DNA from: Muricea muricata
Lineage: Eukaryota; Cnidaria; Anthozoa; Malacalcyonacea; Plexauridae
NCBI GenBank assembly: GCA_963855995.1
Contig: OY979718.1
Coordinates: 33,954,559 to 34,018,558 of the forward strand
Direction of reading: 5' to 3'
Length of the DNA stretch: 64,000 bases
Shown here: positions 22,160 through 33,600 of the stretch, one piece after another
Layout: each line of letters begins with the position of its first letter
Position numbering within the stretch: the first letter of the stretch is position 1
Translations under genes and position numbers: made by a program
The notes under the pieces: model-generated
The model's input: only the letters and a program-made list of their open reading frames with translations
Told to the model about the DNA's origin: nothing
Database searches by the model: none

Positions 22160-22675
22160 TTTTAGCGAGAGTCCAGATGAATTTGTTGCCAATGTCAAAG
22201 ATGAGTATGATCAGTCTGTATCACTGCCTGATTTGAGAACAAACTTTCCAGCAATTAAAGAGAACAAGTGGTTTTCCTTGATGGGGACTTGAATGAGGTT
22301 AGCATCTCTTATTTTTATGCCTAGTTTCAGAGATATATTTTTTTAGGTGATATTGATATACTGTTATTTGCCAACCATGTTTTAAATGAATCCAAATGAA
22401 AGAAATGTGACTTAGTATATAGTAAATATATTGTTGCCCTTTGTCTTTGAGGGTTAACGTTCAGACCATAACAATGAGTGTGATGAAGAGTTTGATGAAT
22501 TGCCAGGAGGTCTTGTAAGTTGTTATCTGTAGAGCTTTATACAAATTCTATGCTAATCCTCTTTATCAGAGAAATATAACATAATTTTCTGTCATGTAGC
22601 TCTCACCTGAGCAGTACTATTGCAGATGATGAGCCCGGACCAAGCCACCAAACAGCAATTAGCAGTGTAATATAG
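22160..22675 (+). pseudogene. Exon-like fragments inside the palindrome arm
   Basis: Three coding-like pieces with splice-like borders: 22160-22290 (SPDEFVANVKDEYDQSVSLP), 22455-22516 (NNECDEEFDELPGGL before GTAAGT) and 22601-22670 (SSTIADDEPGPSHQTA after a TAG acceptor). The same pieces occur inverted in the right arm at about 24860-24355. They may be a decayed transposase or captured host exons. No family is recognised. Confidence 0.4.
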
Positions 22676-22967
22676 TTACATACTACATAACATATAGTTA
22701 TTAGCAGTGTATTATAGCACAAAAGCCGAAGTGTAATATAGTTACCAAACCCTGTAAATTTTATCGATAATATAGTTTTTATTCCTAAGATAAATAAACA
22801 AAACAAACAGAGTAGTGAGTGTAAATAAAGAGTCATCATAAACCCAAAATGGCTGCCATGAATTTTGAATAATTATGTGAATCAGTAAATGTGGAATTAC
22901 TCTGAATTGACTAATTGAATTGAAACAAAAATGTAGGGATATCTTGTCTATATGTATTGTTAGTCAT

Positions 22968-23168
22968 TTATAATATTTGTGGCAAAGCCATGACATTCTG
23001 AAGCTGGTAAAATTTCTTGAATCTACATAATTGTAATTCTTTATCTAATTGTTCATTGGAAAACTCGAACCGACTCCCCCTTTCATATTCTACACTATAT
23101 ATGCTTTCTAAAAATATATAGTTTCCCATACCTATTGTAAGTAATTTGCCTGTTTTTTTGCTTGACAT
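22968..23168 (-). pseudogene. Small ORF in left arm
   Basis: 66 residues, including GNYIFLESIYSVEYERGSRFE. The mirrored copy in the right arm (23880-24080) is broken by frameshifts. The function is unknown, and it may be a third coding remnant of the element. Confidence 0.3.
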
Positions 23169-25079
23169 ATACTATGTTAATTTCAACAAAAAATTGGCCA
23201 AAAAAATCAGTAATTTAAGAGTTAAACCATTTAATTTTAAACATAGACTTTGATCTAGGCATGAAGACTTTTAGAAAGACTGACTAGAAAAAAGTTGCAA
23301 TTAAATACACAGAATTTTCGAGCAATTTCAGATCACTTTTCCACGCGTAATACAAAACTATATAAAATTGAAAATTGCCATCTTCAAAGGGCTAAATTTT
23401 CCAATTTTAAAACAGTTTGCAACCAAACTTTGCAATTTTATTAAACTGCTATTTGTCGTAGAGTTTATAGTTTTTACAGTTTATAAAGCCACCATACATA
23501 TGACATACTATTGTGCATGAAATTGAATGTTTTAACTGTAAAAACTATAAGCTCTACCACAAATAGCAGTCTTTTACCACAACAGGAAAGAGAATGTTAA
23601 AATTAATAAAATTGCAAAGTTTGGTTGCAAACTGTTTTAAAATAGGAAAATTTAGCTCTTTGAAGATGGCAATTTTCAATTTTATATAGTTTTGTATTAC
23701 ACATGGAAAAGTGATCTGAAATTGCTGGAAAATTCCGTGTATTTAATTGCAACTTTCTTCTAGTCAGTCTTTCTAAAAGCCTTCATGCCTAGATCAAAGT
23801 CTATGTTTGAAATTAAATTGTTTAACTCTTAAATTACTGATTTTTTGGCCAATTTTTTGTTGAAATTAACATAGTATATGTCAAGCATAAAAAACAGGCA
23901 AATTACTTACAATAGGTATGGGAAACTATATATTTTTAGAAAGCATATATAATGTAGATTATGAAAGGGGGAGTCGGTTCGAGTTTTCCGATGAACAATT
24001 AGATAAATAATTACAATTATGTAGATTCAAGAAATTTTACCAACTTCAGAATGTCATGGCTTTGCCACAAATATTATAAAGGACTAACAATACATATAGA
24101 CAAGATATCCCTACATTTTTGTTTCAATTCAATTAGTCAATTCAGAGTAATTCCACATTTACTGATTCACATAATTATTCAAAATTCATGGCAGCCATTT
24201 TGGGTTTATGATGACTCTTTATTTACACTCAATACTCTGCTTGTTTTGTTTATTTATCTTAGGAATAAAAACTATATTATCGATAATAATATAGATAAAT
24301 ATATTACACTTCGGCTTTTGTGTGATAGTCTGTGATTTGGATTTACTGCTAATTGCTGTTTGGCAACTTGGTCTGGGCTTATCATCTGCAGTAGTTGACT
24401 CTGGTGAGAGCTACATGACAGAAAATTATGTTATATTTCTCTGATAAAGAGGATTCGCATAGAATTTGTATAAAACTCTTCAGATAACAACTTACAAGAC
24501 CTCCTTGCAATTAATCAAACTCTTCATCACACTCATTGTTATGGTCTGAACGTTCACCCTCAAAGGGCAACAATATATTTACTATATACTAAGTCACATT
24601 TCTTTCATTTGGATTCATTTAAAACATGGTTGGCAAATAACAGTATATCAATATCACCTAAAACATTATATCTCTGAAACTAGGCATAAAAATAAGAGAT
24701 GCTAACCTCATTCAAGTCCCCATCAAGGAAAACCACTTGTTCTCTTTCATTGCTGGAAAGTTTGTTCTCAAATCAGGCAGTGATACAGACTGATCATACA
24801 GGCTAAATTCATACTCATCTTTGACATTGGCAACAAATTCATCTGGTCTCTCGCTAAAACCTCTTCCCGATGGTACAATTACCGAGCCATATTAAATATC
24901 ACATCGATGACAAAATTGTCCAAAGAAAAAGCAGTTTATTTTCACAAATTCTCGATATATTCTCGCATGTTTGGTATGAGAAGAAAGCAAATTCAAATTG
25001 CAACCATCGAAACAAATATTAGCCTGCAAAACCCGCTAAAAAACGGGAAAATTCACGATGTGACATATGGTGACATCAC

Positions 25080-25373
25080 CAGTCCACCTTTTGTCAATCG
25101 AGTCCAGTCCACCTTTTGTCAATCGAGTCCAGTCCACCTTTTGTCAATCGAGTCCAGTCCACCTTTTGTCAATTGAGTCCAGTCCACCTTTTGTCAATCG
25201 AGTCCAGTCCACCTTTTGTCAATTGAGTCCAGTCCACCTTTTGTCAATCGAGTCCAGTCCACCTTTTGTTAATCGAGTCCAGTCCACCTTTTGTTAATCG
25301 AGTCCAGTCCACCTTTTGTCAATTGAGTCCAGTCCACCTTTTGTCAGTCCAGTCCAGTCCACCTTTTGTCATA
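25080..25373. repeat. 25-bp minisatellite, right tip
   Basis: About 11-12 inverted units matching 21605-21918. ORFs at 24907-25448 are artefacts of it. Confidence 0.9.
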
Positions 25374-25377
25374 TGCC

Positions 25378-25480
25378 ATTTTCTCGCTCCTTTTGTTGAC
25401 ATTTTGTCAATTTCACGCATTCTGATTGGCCAAGAACACAAAAGGTAAACAAACGCGCTGATTGGCTAACATTATTCGCC
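25378..25480 (-). repeat. Dispersed repeat, right part split by palindrome
   Basis: Reverse complement of about 17600-17699. It starts with the target copy ATTTTCTCG. Confidence 0.85.
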
Positions 25481-25489
25481 CTTATTCCC

Positions 25490-27510
25490 ATAATATCACT
25501 TTTCGGGAATCTTTGCATTAGACCTCTCACAACATTAAACAAGTCCTGACCAAGGAAAGGTATCATGGGCTTATCACACTGATATCTCTCCAAGAAAGGA
25601 TAAATTTCTTGAGCAAGAGTGATGTAAATCTGAGTCACTGGAACCACCATTCGATTTGCTATGTTACTTTTAACAACTGTGAAGCTTTTGCACTTTGGCT
25701 CAGACACGTTTACTTTTAGTCCACCGCTTGAGCAAATTTCTTTATGTTCTCCCAGACCAACAAGAAACGCTGAGCTACAAGAAGTTTTGCGCAAACCATC
25801 GATGCTTGCAAAATTTTATTGGATACCAATTGCTGCCAGTTATTTTCTCAAAATCATCTCTCCTTGATGGAGAATCTTTAAAAAGCCAGTAGGCACTGCT
25901 ACACTAGATTTCTAATTCTCTAAAGAGTTTGCTTTTTCAATAGCAGTCTTAAAAGCACCATGTAAGATATGTAGTCTACATGAACCAATGTCAATCAACT
26001 CATTATTGAAGTCTGTCTTGATCTGGAGGGTTGTGTCCTTATAGAACTTCCAGTTAACATTAGGCCCATTCATTGATATTTGCAAGCACTTCAGAAAATG
26101 TAGTTGTTCAAGGCATTTAGAGACATGCTCAACCAGATTTTTGGCATCTCCATGCCCAAAGAATTCAGATCCAAAGTAATGTGATGACACTTTATCAGCT
26201 TGCCAGTTTCGTATGCGAACATCTAATTGTGTTTTATGATTTTTGAAATTTAGGCTTTCATCAAACAGTAACACAAAGTTATCTGCATGATTAATGCTTT
26301 CAACTAGAAGACTTTTGAAATGAGGATCAAGTCCAAACCGAGCAACACGTGCACACTCAGACTCCCTGCACGCAACCTTTTCAGCAATTTTACTATCTGG
26401 GAACCTTTTTATAAACACACTATTTAATCCCTCACAGGACATGCATCAGAAATGGGAGGTTACCACTTTTAATACCCGAAGTACCTCTCCCTTTAAAACA
26501 TCATTCTTTGTTACAAATTGACCCATAGTGGTCGTCAAGCTCTGTGATGAGCTGTTGGATGAACAGTTCAGGGATGAACTCATAGGTGTTGTAAGAGACG
26601 TCGTGGGTGTGTCAGCAACAGATTTCACATGAGATACCTCTGTAAAGTATCCCGATACAGAGATGTGGGTACCTCTTCTTGCTGTTGCTATAAAAAGCAT
26701 TACAAAATTACTCCATCAGATGCATTACACGACTTACTAACTCTATAAACCTTGTTGTTTATTAATATCATTCATATACAAACATAGACGGATTTCCTGG
26801 GGGGAGGGGGGTGCGCCCCCACCCCCACCCAAAAGTATCTTGAACACCCGCAGCAAGTTTTCCCAACCCACCTAGAGAAATTTGCACCTCCCCCCAAAAA
26901 AATTAATTTAAATGAGAGTAGTGTGATTGAAATACGGATTTTAAACAAACTAAGACAAAGATTTTGAACCGAATACGAAAAGATTTTGACCAAAAAACAA
27001 GGATTTTGAACTAAACAAGACCAAAAATCTCAAAATCTTTAACAGCCGTCGTCCCTTTACCTCTACAGCTCGTTTGGCTCGTTTCGTCTCCCATTTAATT
27101 CCCCCTAAACTGTCTGCACCCGTCTCTGTTTACAAAGAAAGAACTCCCTCCTCCTCCCTATTGCCTAGCCCTTATATCTTACTGTATATAGCCTCAGGCC
27201 TTCAGCTTCAGTTGCATCATACGCTCCACTTTACTCCCACTGTGAAGAGCAACCAATTTGCTGCTTTGCTCCTAATAATTTAAAATTTTTCACTGATTCC
27301 TAAATAAATTGATATAAAAATCCTTCTTGGAAACCAACTTAAAAAAACAAAATTCTCACCTTGTTTGTGTTTCTTTCCGTTTGCATGGCTTGTAACTGCC
27401 GTAACTCCAAGGCTTGCAACGGAAAATTTTTCTTACAAATTTTGCATGCAGCTCTTCCTGTGTCACCAGGTACTCTAGCCAGCCATTCCTTGACAGTGAT
27501 ACCCACTTAC
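25490..27510 (-). pseudogene. BED-finger hAT-like transposase gene
   Basis: Minus strand. Exon 1 (about 27510-27362) encodes a BED-type finger: WLARVPGDTGRAACKICKK, then SHANGKKH in a shifted frame, ending at a GTGAGA donor. Exon 2 starts after a TATAG acceptor at about 26690, with a Ser/Thr-rich linker and VTKNDVLKGEVLR. It runs through LLFDESLNFKNHKTQLDVR, QISMNGPNVNW and DIGSCRLHILHGAF to PFLGQDLFNVV near 25530. A stop near 26445, a frameshift near 25910 and loss of the 3' end at the dispersed repeat show that it is dead. Assignment to hAT rests on the BED finger and overall style. The intron contains a C/G-rich MITE-like stretch. Confidence 0.55.
26780..27060. other. G/C-run segment in the intron
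   Basis: It starts GACGGATTTCCTGGGGGG with runs of G and then C, followed by repeated GATTTTGAAC-like phrases. Probably a decayed MITE; no ends are defined. The ORF at 27074-27283 is unsupported. Confidence 0.3.
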
Positions 27511-27904
27511 CCAACTAGTGACGTCACAACTTTTGCTGAATTAGCAGTTTATATTTTGCACATTTTTGCGAATAACTTCGGAACTAAGGTCTAGTTTATA
27601 CGTCGAAATTCCGTCGTATTTAATTCGTCGCATATAATTCAACGAATTTTGAGCGACGGAAGCTCGTCGTCTAAATTGATTTTTTTCGACGCGACACATT
27701 AAATTCGACGACGTCGTAAATTACGACGAACTCTGTCGCGTAATTCGACGGAAATGCGACAGCAGTTTATATGTTGAAATTCCGTCGCGTCGAACAAAAT
27801 GCATAAATTATGATAATGGCATTTTCAATCCACACAAAACAGTGCTGTCTTATTCGTGGATCCCACGAATTAGTCATTTTCAACATGGCGGGCCAACAAC
27901 AATG

Positions 27905-28125
27905 TTAGGCCGTAGGATGAGCGTGCAAAAGATGCTCAGAAAACGCATTCCGTTGCACCCCTCGTGGAACTACATAATTTTCACACGAATGGTAGATAAA
28001 AACTCACTGAGCAGCGGATTCTAATAAAGTGAGTTTTTATCTATCGATTCGTGTGAAAATTATGTATTTCCACGAGGGGTGCAACGGAATTGCATCTTTT
28101 GGACGCTCATCCTACGGCCTATGTG
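27905..28125. repeat. Nested inverted repeat, arms about 95 bp
   Basis: The stretch around TAGGCCGTAGGATGAGCGT to AGATAAAAACTCACT (27908-28010) is repeated inverted at 28028-28122, with small deletions. The two short ORFs read across it are not genes. Confidence 0.7.
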
Positions 28126-28265
28126 TTGAATGCAAGACTTCGACGAAATATAAATGTATTAATTGCAAAGTATGTGTTTGCAATCGTCCATCATGCTCTG
28201 TCGCCGAAGTAGACGAAAAAACGAACAATGAAACTGACGGCAGGGTAGAATATATAAGTGTTGCA
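28110..28265 (+). pseudogene. Cysteine-rich scrap
   Basis: Translation CVECKTSTKYKCINCKVCVC, then NRPSCSV, shows four Cys pairs like the zinc-binding C-terminus of piggyBac-type transposases. It is probably a leftover of a transposase captured within the element. Confidence 0.35.
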
Positions 28266-28627
28266 TACTGCAACAGTTGATTTGGGGCTACAATAGGCTA
28301 ATGCCACTTGATCGACTCGAAGGTGATCATGAGGAAGAAGATGACGAAGTAGCAAACATTTTGTCGAGTAAAACTTCTCCTGCCTTGGCCTTCTTTGTCT
28401 TCTCATTTTCAAAATTTGTCTCAATACGATAGCTTTCGTTATGGCCGCCATTTTCTTATCTGCTGCCTGCTCGCCCGCTTGTCCTCCTCAAATTTGGGCT
28501 GCCACGGCGCCGGCAATTAAATCCGACGACTTTTACTTGACGCATAAACTGAACATATCACTTCCGTCGAAATTCCGTCGAAAAAATTCGACAATTAAAT
28601 GCGACGGATTAAATAAAACAGGCCTAA

Positions 28628-29548
28628 AAGAGATAGTCTATTACAGTAAACGGCCAATTGGCTTATTTTTTCATGCTCTCTCGCATGAAACAATAAAAAA
28701 TTTTATTGCCAATGCCCTTTAAGCCTCGACTTGTGAGGTATGTCAACGTGGGCGACATTAAATGGTCAAATGAGCTAAAACACAAAAATTCATCCCGAAA
28801 AGAACTATTGGATTTATAATAAATATACACTTCAATTAATTTATTATATATTTATATTTTGTGATTGTGCCCTGTCAAAATTATCAATTGCAAGTTATAG
28901 ATAAACTGAATTTAAGCCAAGGTATTTTAATCGTGTTATTTAAGTAATATGTTAGTATAATCGCGTGATGGGCGGATAATGTTCTGTTTCCGGATGTCAA
29001 TTTAGGTAGAACGATGATGATGCGTAACGTGTAAGTTGCTTGTAATTAGCCCTTAGTGGATAAATAAATTTGAGAAATTTAAAAGTGAATGTTGAATCAG
29101 CTGTGCAAAAAAATTCGTTGAACGAAGACAGCGAACTCTGCAACAAGAACTAATAAATCGCCAATGGACATGATTATTAACTAATACATTACGTCAAAAT
29201 TATTTTAGGTTTCCCATACACCGCGTAGTTCCTTTTTCTACAACAAAACAATATTTTCATTATAAAGTACATAGAACTCCAAGCTTTTACGTTGCTGTTT
29301 GCTACAATGTTCATCCCATCGACAAGTTATTGTGGCAGAAAAGGTGGAACACTTTTCTGTCACCTTAAACAAAACTAACCCATTCATGGAATAAACGTAA
29401 TTTTAGTTAAATTGGAATACCACACAGACTCGACTGAGTCTACTAAAATTCCCAAATGCAACAATTTGTAGGCGTGTTATATTAATATTTCACACATTGA
29501 CATATTCGGACCTTAACTTGGGTAAAAACAATTTTGTGAAACGTCGAG
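28628..29548. other. No gene seen
   Basis: AT-rich; no coding pattern supported. Confidence 0.4.
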
Positions 29549-29551
29549 TTA

Positions 29552-30647
29552 GGGACGGACCATTAAATTTTTGAGAGGAGGGTTGGGCAAATACCAATCT
29601 CGTACCCAGAGCAATGCCTGTTCGCGGGTTAGGCTGGCATTGGCTCTGGGGAAACGGAATGAACTGCGTATGATTTAATACGCGCTCACTTAATGCGCAT
29701 GCTCTCCACTAATAGGCTATGCTTTATTTCCAGCAAAATAATCATAAATACAACAGTTGAGCCCGAATAAATAAAGCACAGCCTATTAGTGGAGAGCATG
29801 CGCATTAAGTGAGCGCGTATGAAATCATACGCAGTTCATTCCGTTTCCCCAGAGCCAATGCCAGCCTAACCCGCGAACAGGCATTGCTCTGGGTACGAGA
29901 TTGAGCAAATACCAAAAAAAAATTCGCGCACTAAAAAAATACGGAGAAAAAATATCGTGCACAAATAAACAAATTTTAAAAAAAATCGAGCAAGTTGTTT
30001 AAGGTCGCTGTTGTTAAATCCCAGATTATACATTGGCGAAAATATCTTTGTATTATTAAATAGCTCCCATTGTATATGTTTCGCATATATTTCTGTCCAA
30101 AATGGCCACCTGGTCTTCAAAAATCGGGCAGCCATTTTAGGGAAATTAACATTTTAGGGGAATTATTGTTTAAAACACCTTCAACATCAATCATACTAGT
30201 GTAGCAAGTTATCAGTTATCAATGTTCATTACTGAACTACTTGTGTATAATTATTAGACAACATGAATATCAAAATGCATATAAAAAACAAATAAATGGA
30301 AAGACACAAAAGTCGTAGTAATTTAAGCTTATTAAGTTAAGCTCAGTACATTCCACAACTTCTATGCCTTCTTCTGCACCATTGTATATCCACTTAATGT
30401 AAATGTTCATTACTGAACTGGTATATAATTTAATAGTGCAACATGAATGGCATAATACAAATAAATGGAAAGATATATGTGGTATACCACCTTAAAAGAG
30501 AATTAAAAGGACGTATGTGTGTGTGAAAATAAATCTTCAAATGAAATGTGATAGGGAAAAAAATCCAACGTGTTTAACTGGCAAGAAAAAAAAACATGCA
30601 CAAAAAAATTGCCCAACCCTCCCCTCAAAAATTTAATGGTCCGTCCC
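29552..30647. mobile_element. TTA-flanked 1.1-kb element (PIF/Harbinger-like)
   Basis: The inverted ends start GGGACGGACCATTAAATTTT and run about 40 bases to GGGTTGGGCAA. TTA copies lie at 29549-29551 and 30648-30650. A second insertion sits inside it at 29596-29904. The minus-strand ORF 30135-29866 overlaps the nested element and is not supported. Confidence 0.8.
29596..29904. mobile_element. 309-bp foldback element, CTCGTACCCAG family
   Basis: Near-perfect arms beginning AATCTCGTACCCAGAGC fold around a short AT-rich centre. The target copies are GCAAATACC (29587-29595, 29905-29913), possibly 10-11 bases. It belongs with 7799-7961 by its terminal sequence. Confidence 0.8.
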
Positions 30648-30650
30648 TTA

Positions 30651-33600
30651 AGCCCCGAAGCTCGAACGAACAAAACCGTGTTTCGCTACCCGAGTAAAGC
30701 CTTTTTTGGAAAAGGGCGTGGTTAGGGCATAAAAGAGCGTGGTCGGGGCCTCGGTTAAAAAGGGCTTAACTTGAAGGGCTTAACTTGAAGGGCTTAATTC
30801 GAAGTTTCTCGACCTTTCTGGAGAAGATTAACTCAGCAATTTAAACCGCACGCAACATGGCAGTTACATTGGCCATCATGGTTTTTGTGACATAAAGATA
30901 AATAGCAATGTAACGTGTGTGACAGGAGAATCACCAAAACAATATTTAAAGCACCTCAACTCAAAATACAACATGAAAATATTTAAACCTTCTGTAAACT
31001 TTTCAACAACAGTGTTCTCTTCCTCATTTAATGCACTGTAGATCTACAAAAATTGTCAAAATACAAGACAAGAAAATAAAATGTCGTTTTGTAGAGGGGG
31101 TATGTATATTATTTAGCTTCGCTACAGTACTATGATGGAAACAACACAGCAGTATATACCAGTAACTATGGACATATATTATACATTCCTGTCAAGTTTT
31201 TCTGTGGGTGGAAACCTGAATACCTAGACAAACCCACAACTTTCAACAGAGCAATGACTTGATGAGAAAAGAGTTCAAATCACATTAATGAGACCATTGA
31301 CTAATCAACCAACAACCTTTAAGGTGCAAAGAAGTGGTTTAACAAATTTGCCACCAAAAGCCCCACGTACCACCTCAAGCATGAAGGTGTGGGCAGCAAA
31401 AAAAGGAGGGGTTAGATCTGATCTGGGCAGACCAGGATACCACTCAATGTTTAGTTACAGGTACATCATGCCTCAAGCAAAAGTGGTTTCACAACTGTCA
31501 GTTTGCCAAAAGCACATAGTTTATACTTTGCTGTACTAAGGCATATTATCATATAATTAGTGTCAAAGTTCAATTATCTTGCTTCTTATTGGTCAAAAGA
31601 ATATCAAGAGATAGTGAAGAAATTAGACTGTCTCCCCAGCAACACATCTGAGACTCTGAGTGTTGGACATTACTTTTATTCACCAGAGTCAACAGAACCA
31701 ATGTTTTGTTTTTCTATTAAACAGCAAAACCGGATGTTGTCTTCAGGCCATATTTGCAATATTGTGATAGAATTTGCCAATATTGATATGCAAGTTGTTC
31801 AGAGCAAGTTCCAATGGTTATAAAAAAATTTTGTCTAAAATTTACAATGTTTTAACAAAATAAAAATATAAAATATTAAGTTTAATTTACATTGCAATAT
31901 TACTATGTGGTCCAGAAGATAACATCTGGTTTGGGTGTAAAACTTTAATTCAAAGTACATTTTATAATTTGTGTCATTTTTCTTCTACAACTTAGTGGAT
32001 AACAAAACACATAGTGACTCTGCCCTTCAGGAAACAGAATGTTATATGGACCCTTGACTGCTGTTATTTCCCTCCACCTCAGGCAGTTTCAGATTTAGAA
32101 AACATATTGTTTCCCATGGGCAGAGTCAATAAGTTTTAATTGTTATATAGTTAGTGTCAAAGTTCAATTTTTCTGTATTGAGATTGGACAAAAGCTTATC
32201 ACATGCCTGTCTGCAAAAAGCCGTGTTCACTCGATTGCCTTGGCAACAAAAACTTAAAACATTTATCGACTGGTCAACAGCAGAATGGCTGAACTGTGCA
32301 TGCGCATCAACCAAGAAGTTCCCAAGTCCATTGTTGGTTTTTTATTAAACATTTACAGCATTCCAATTATCTAGTTTTTTTTTCAAAATTGACTCCCATA
32401 ACCGGTGAATTATTCACAATTTGACAATATAAATATAAAACAAAGGGCTCTCGGGGCCACAAAACTTACTCTTTCCCTCGGAGCCAGTAAATACCTGATA
32501 ATTGTTAAACAAATAGACTTTGCTACTGATGCTTTTGTATTCGAAAATTAGTCATTGAACACATGAAATGTCTCTGAGTTTTCTAATATCATCTAACAAT
32601 ACATAGATTAAAGTATAATATATGATAGCAAACATTTACATAGAGTTGCAAAACCACTGGGCTACACGCACGATTGTGAACTAAATGTTGGCAAAACAGC
32701 TTGTTATCAAAACTGGAATTCAACTGGAAAAGGCAAAGAAACGATATCTGTATATGATGTACATACAATACTATGTATGAATAAAAATACAAAAGCTGCA
32801 TTGTGTTTGTATAAACATTGGACATAATTTATCAAGTTGGCACGCAATTATTGAGATAACGTCGACACCACCTCATAATGTCGATTTGAGGTTATCTGCA
32901 GCAACATGAATATGGATGTGGTTTAAACATAACATTTAATACAGCTCACAAATACGCAAACGTTTCTGGAATTTTTATACTTTACTGATGAGACCTTCTT
33001 AGTTTTCCCATTAAAAAATTTAAACTGGTGGATTTTAACTACAGTTTTTACTTTTATTGTCGACGACAAACTGGTAGACTACTGACAACAAATAAAGCAT
33101 ATTACCTCAAAATAAAGGCAGGATTGTTCGCCTATCTTGAACGTTTCAGAACTTCTTTCACACTTCGCGAAGAAAAAAAGAAGATTTTGGGTATTTCCAT
33201 CGTTTCGCGTCATCGTTTCGCGTCACCGAGCTGTCAACGAGCAAACACGACGCTGTGCGCAAGCCACTCGATGAATCCCGAGCAAAATTCGAAGAGAGAG
33301 GGAAAGAGAAAAGGCGATAGCACAGAATGGTATTCTTCTTGTCTAACCAGAGCGAAACTAATGACACGATGACAAAGGAAACTTTCCTATCTCCCATCTG
33401 TAAGAAAATTGTCCTTAACCTTGCCGGCCTGAACGTTGCCAGTGTCGGTAGATGAGCCGAAAGTGCACAAAACAAATATAAACAAAATTAGACTAGTACT
33501 TCCCGACGAAAGGCTTTGGCTAAAACCGTCGAATTTGTGACCTTTTTATCATCCTTAGAATAAATACAACGAACATGGTACCTAACTCAGTGTTTCAAAG

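Larger units (their letters stand above)
21596..25377. mobile_element. 3.8-kb foldback transposon with minisatellite tips
   Basis: The left arm (21596 to about 23485) and right arm (about 23530-25377) are inverted copies along almost their full length, with a spacer of about 45 bases. Both tips are GGCATATGACAAAA, followed by about 12 copies of a 25-base unit. The target duplication is ATTTTCTCG (21587-21595 and 25378-25386). A 9-base target site and long inverted ends fit Mutator-like or Foldback-type elements; tandem repeats near the tips recall Drosophila FB elements. No full transposase is visible, though exon-like pieces are. Confidence 0.9.
27588..28624. mobile_element. TAA-flanked 1-kb PIF/Harbinger-like element
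   Basis: Ends GGTCTAGTTTATACGTCGAA and (inverted) GGCCTGTTTTATTTAATCC, with sub-terminal CGTCGAAATTCCGTCG-type repeats. TAA copies lie at 27585-27587 and 28625-28627. A minus-strand start (28451) reads MAAITKAIVLRQ, then RRQRRPRQ, which is reminiscent of a HARBI1-type N-terminus. A nested inverted repeat and a cysteine-rich scrap are also present. Confidence 0.7.

Noticed and set aside
31555-32180. Two direct copies of AGTGTCAAAGTTCAATT 595 bases apart as possible LTRs
   Set aside because: Similarity covers only about 24 bases, with no LTR features or internal coding sequence.
33158-33475. Overlapping ORFs on both strands around 33.0-33.5 kb
   Set aside because: No domain, splice signal or family pattern; both strands are open by chance.
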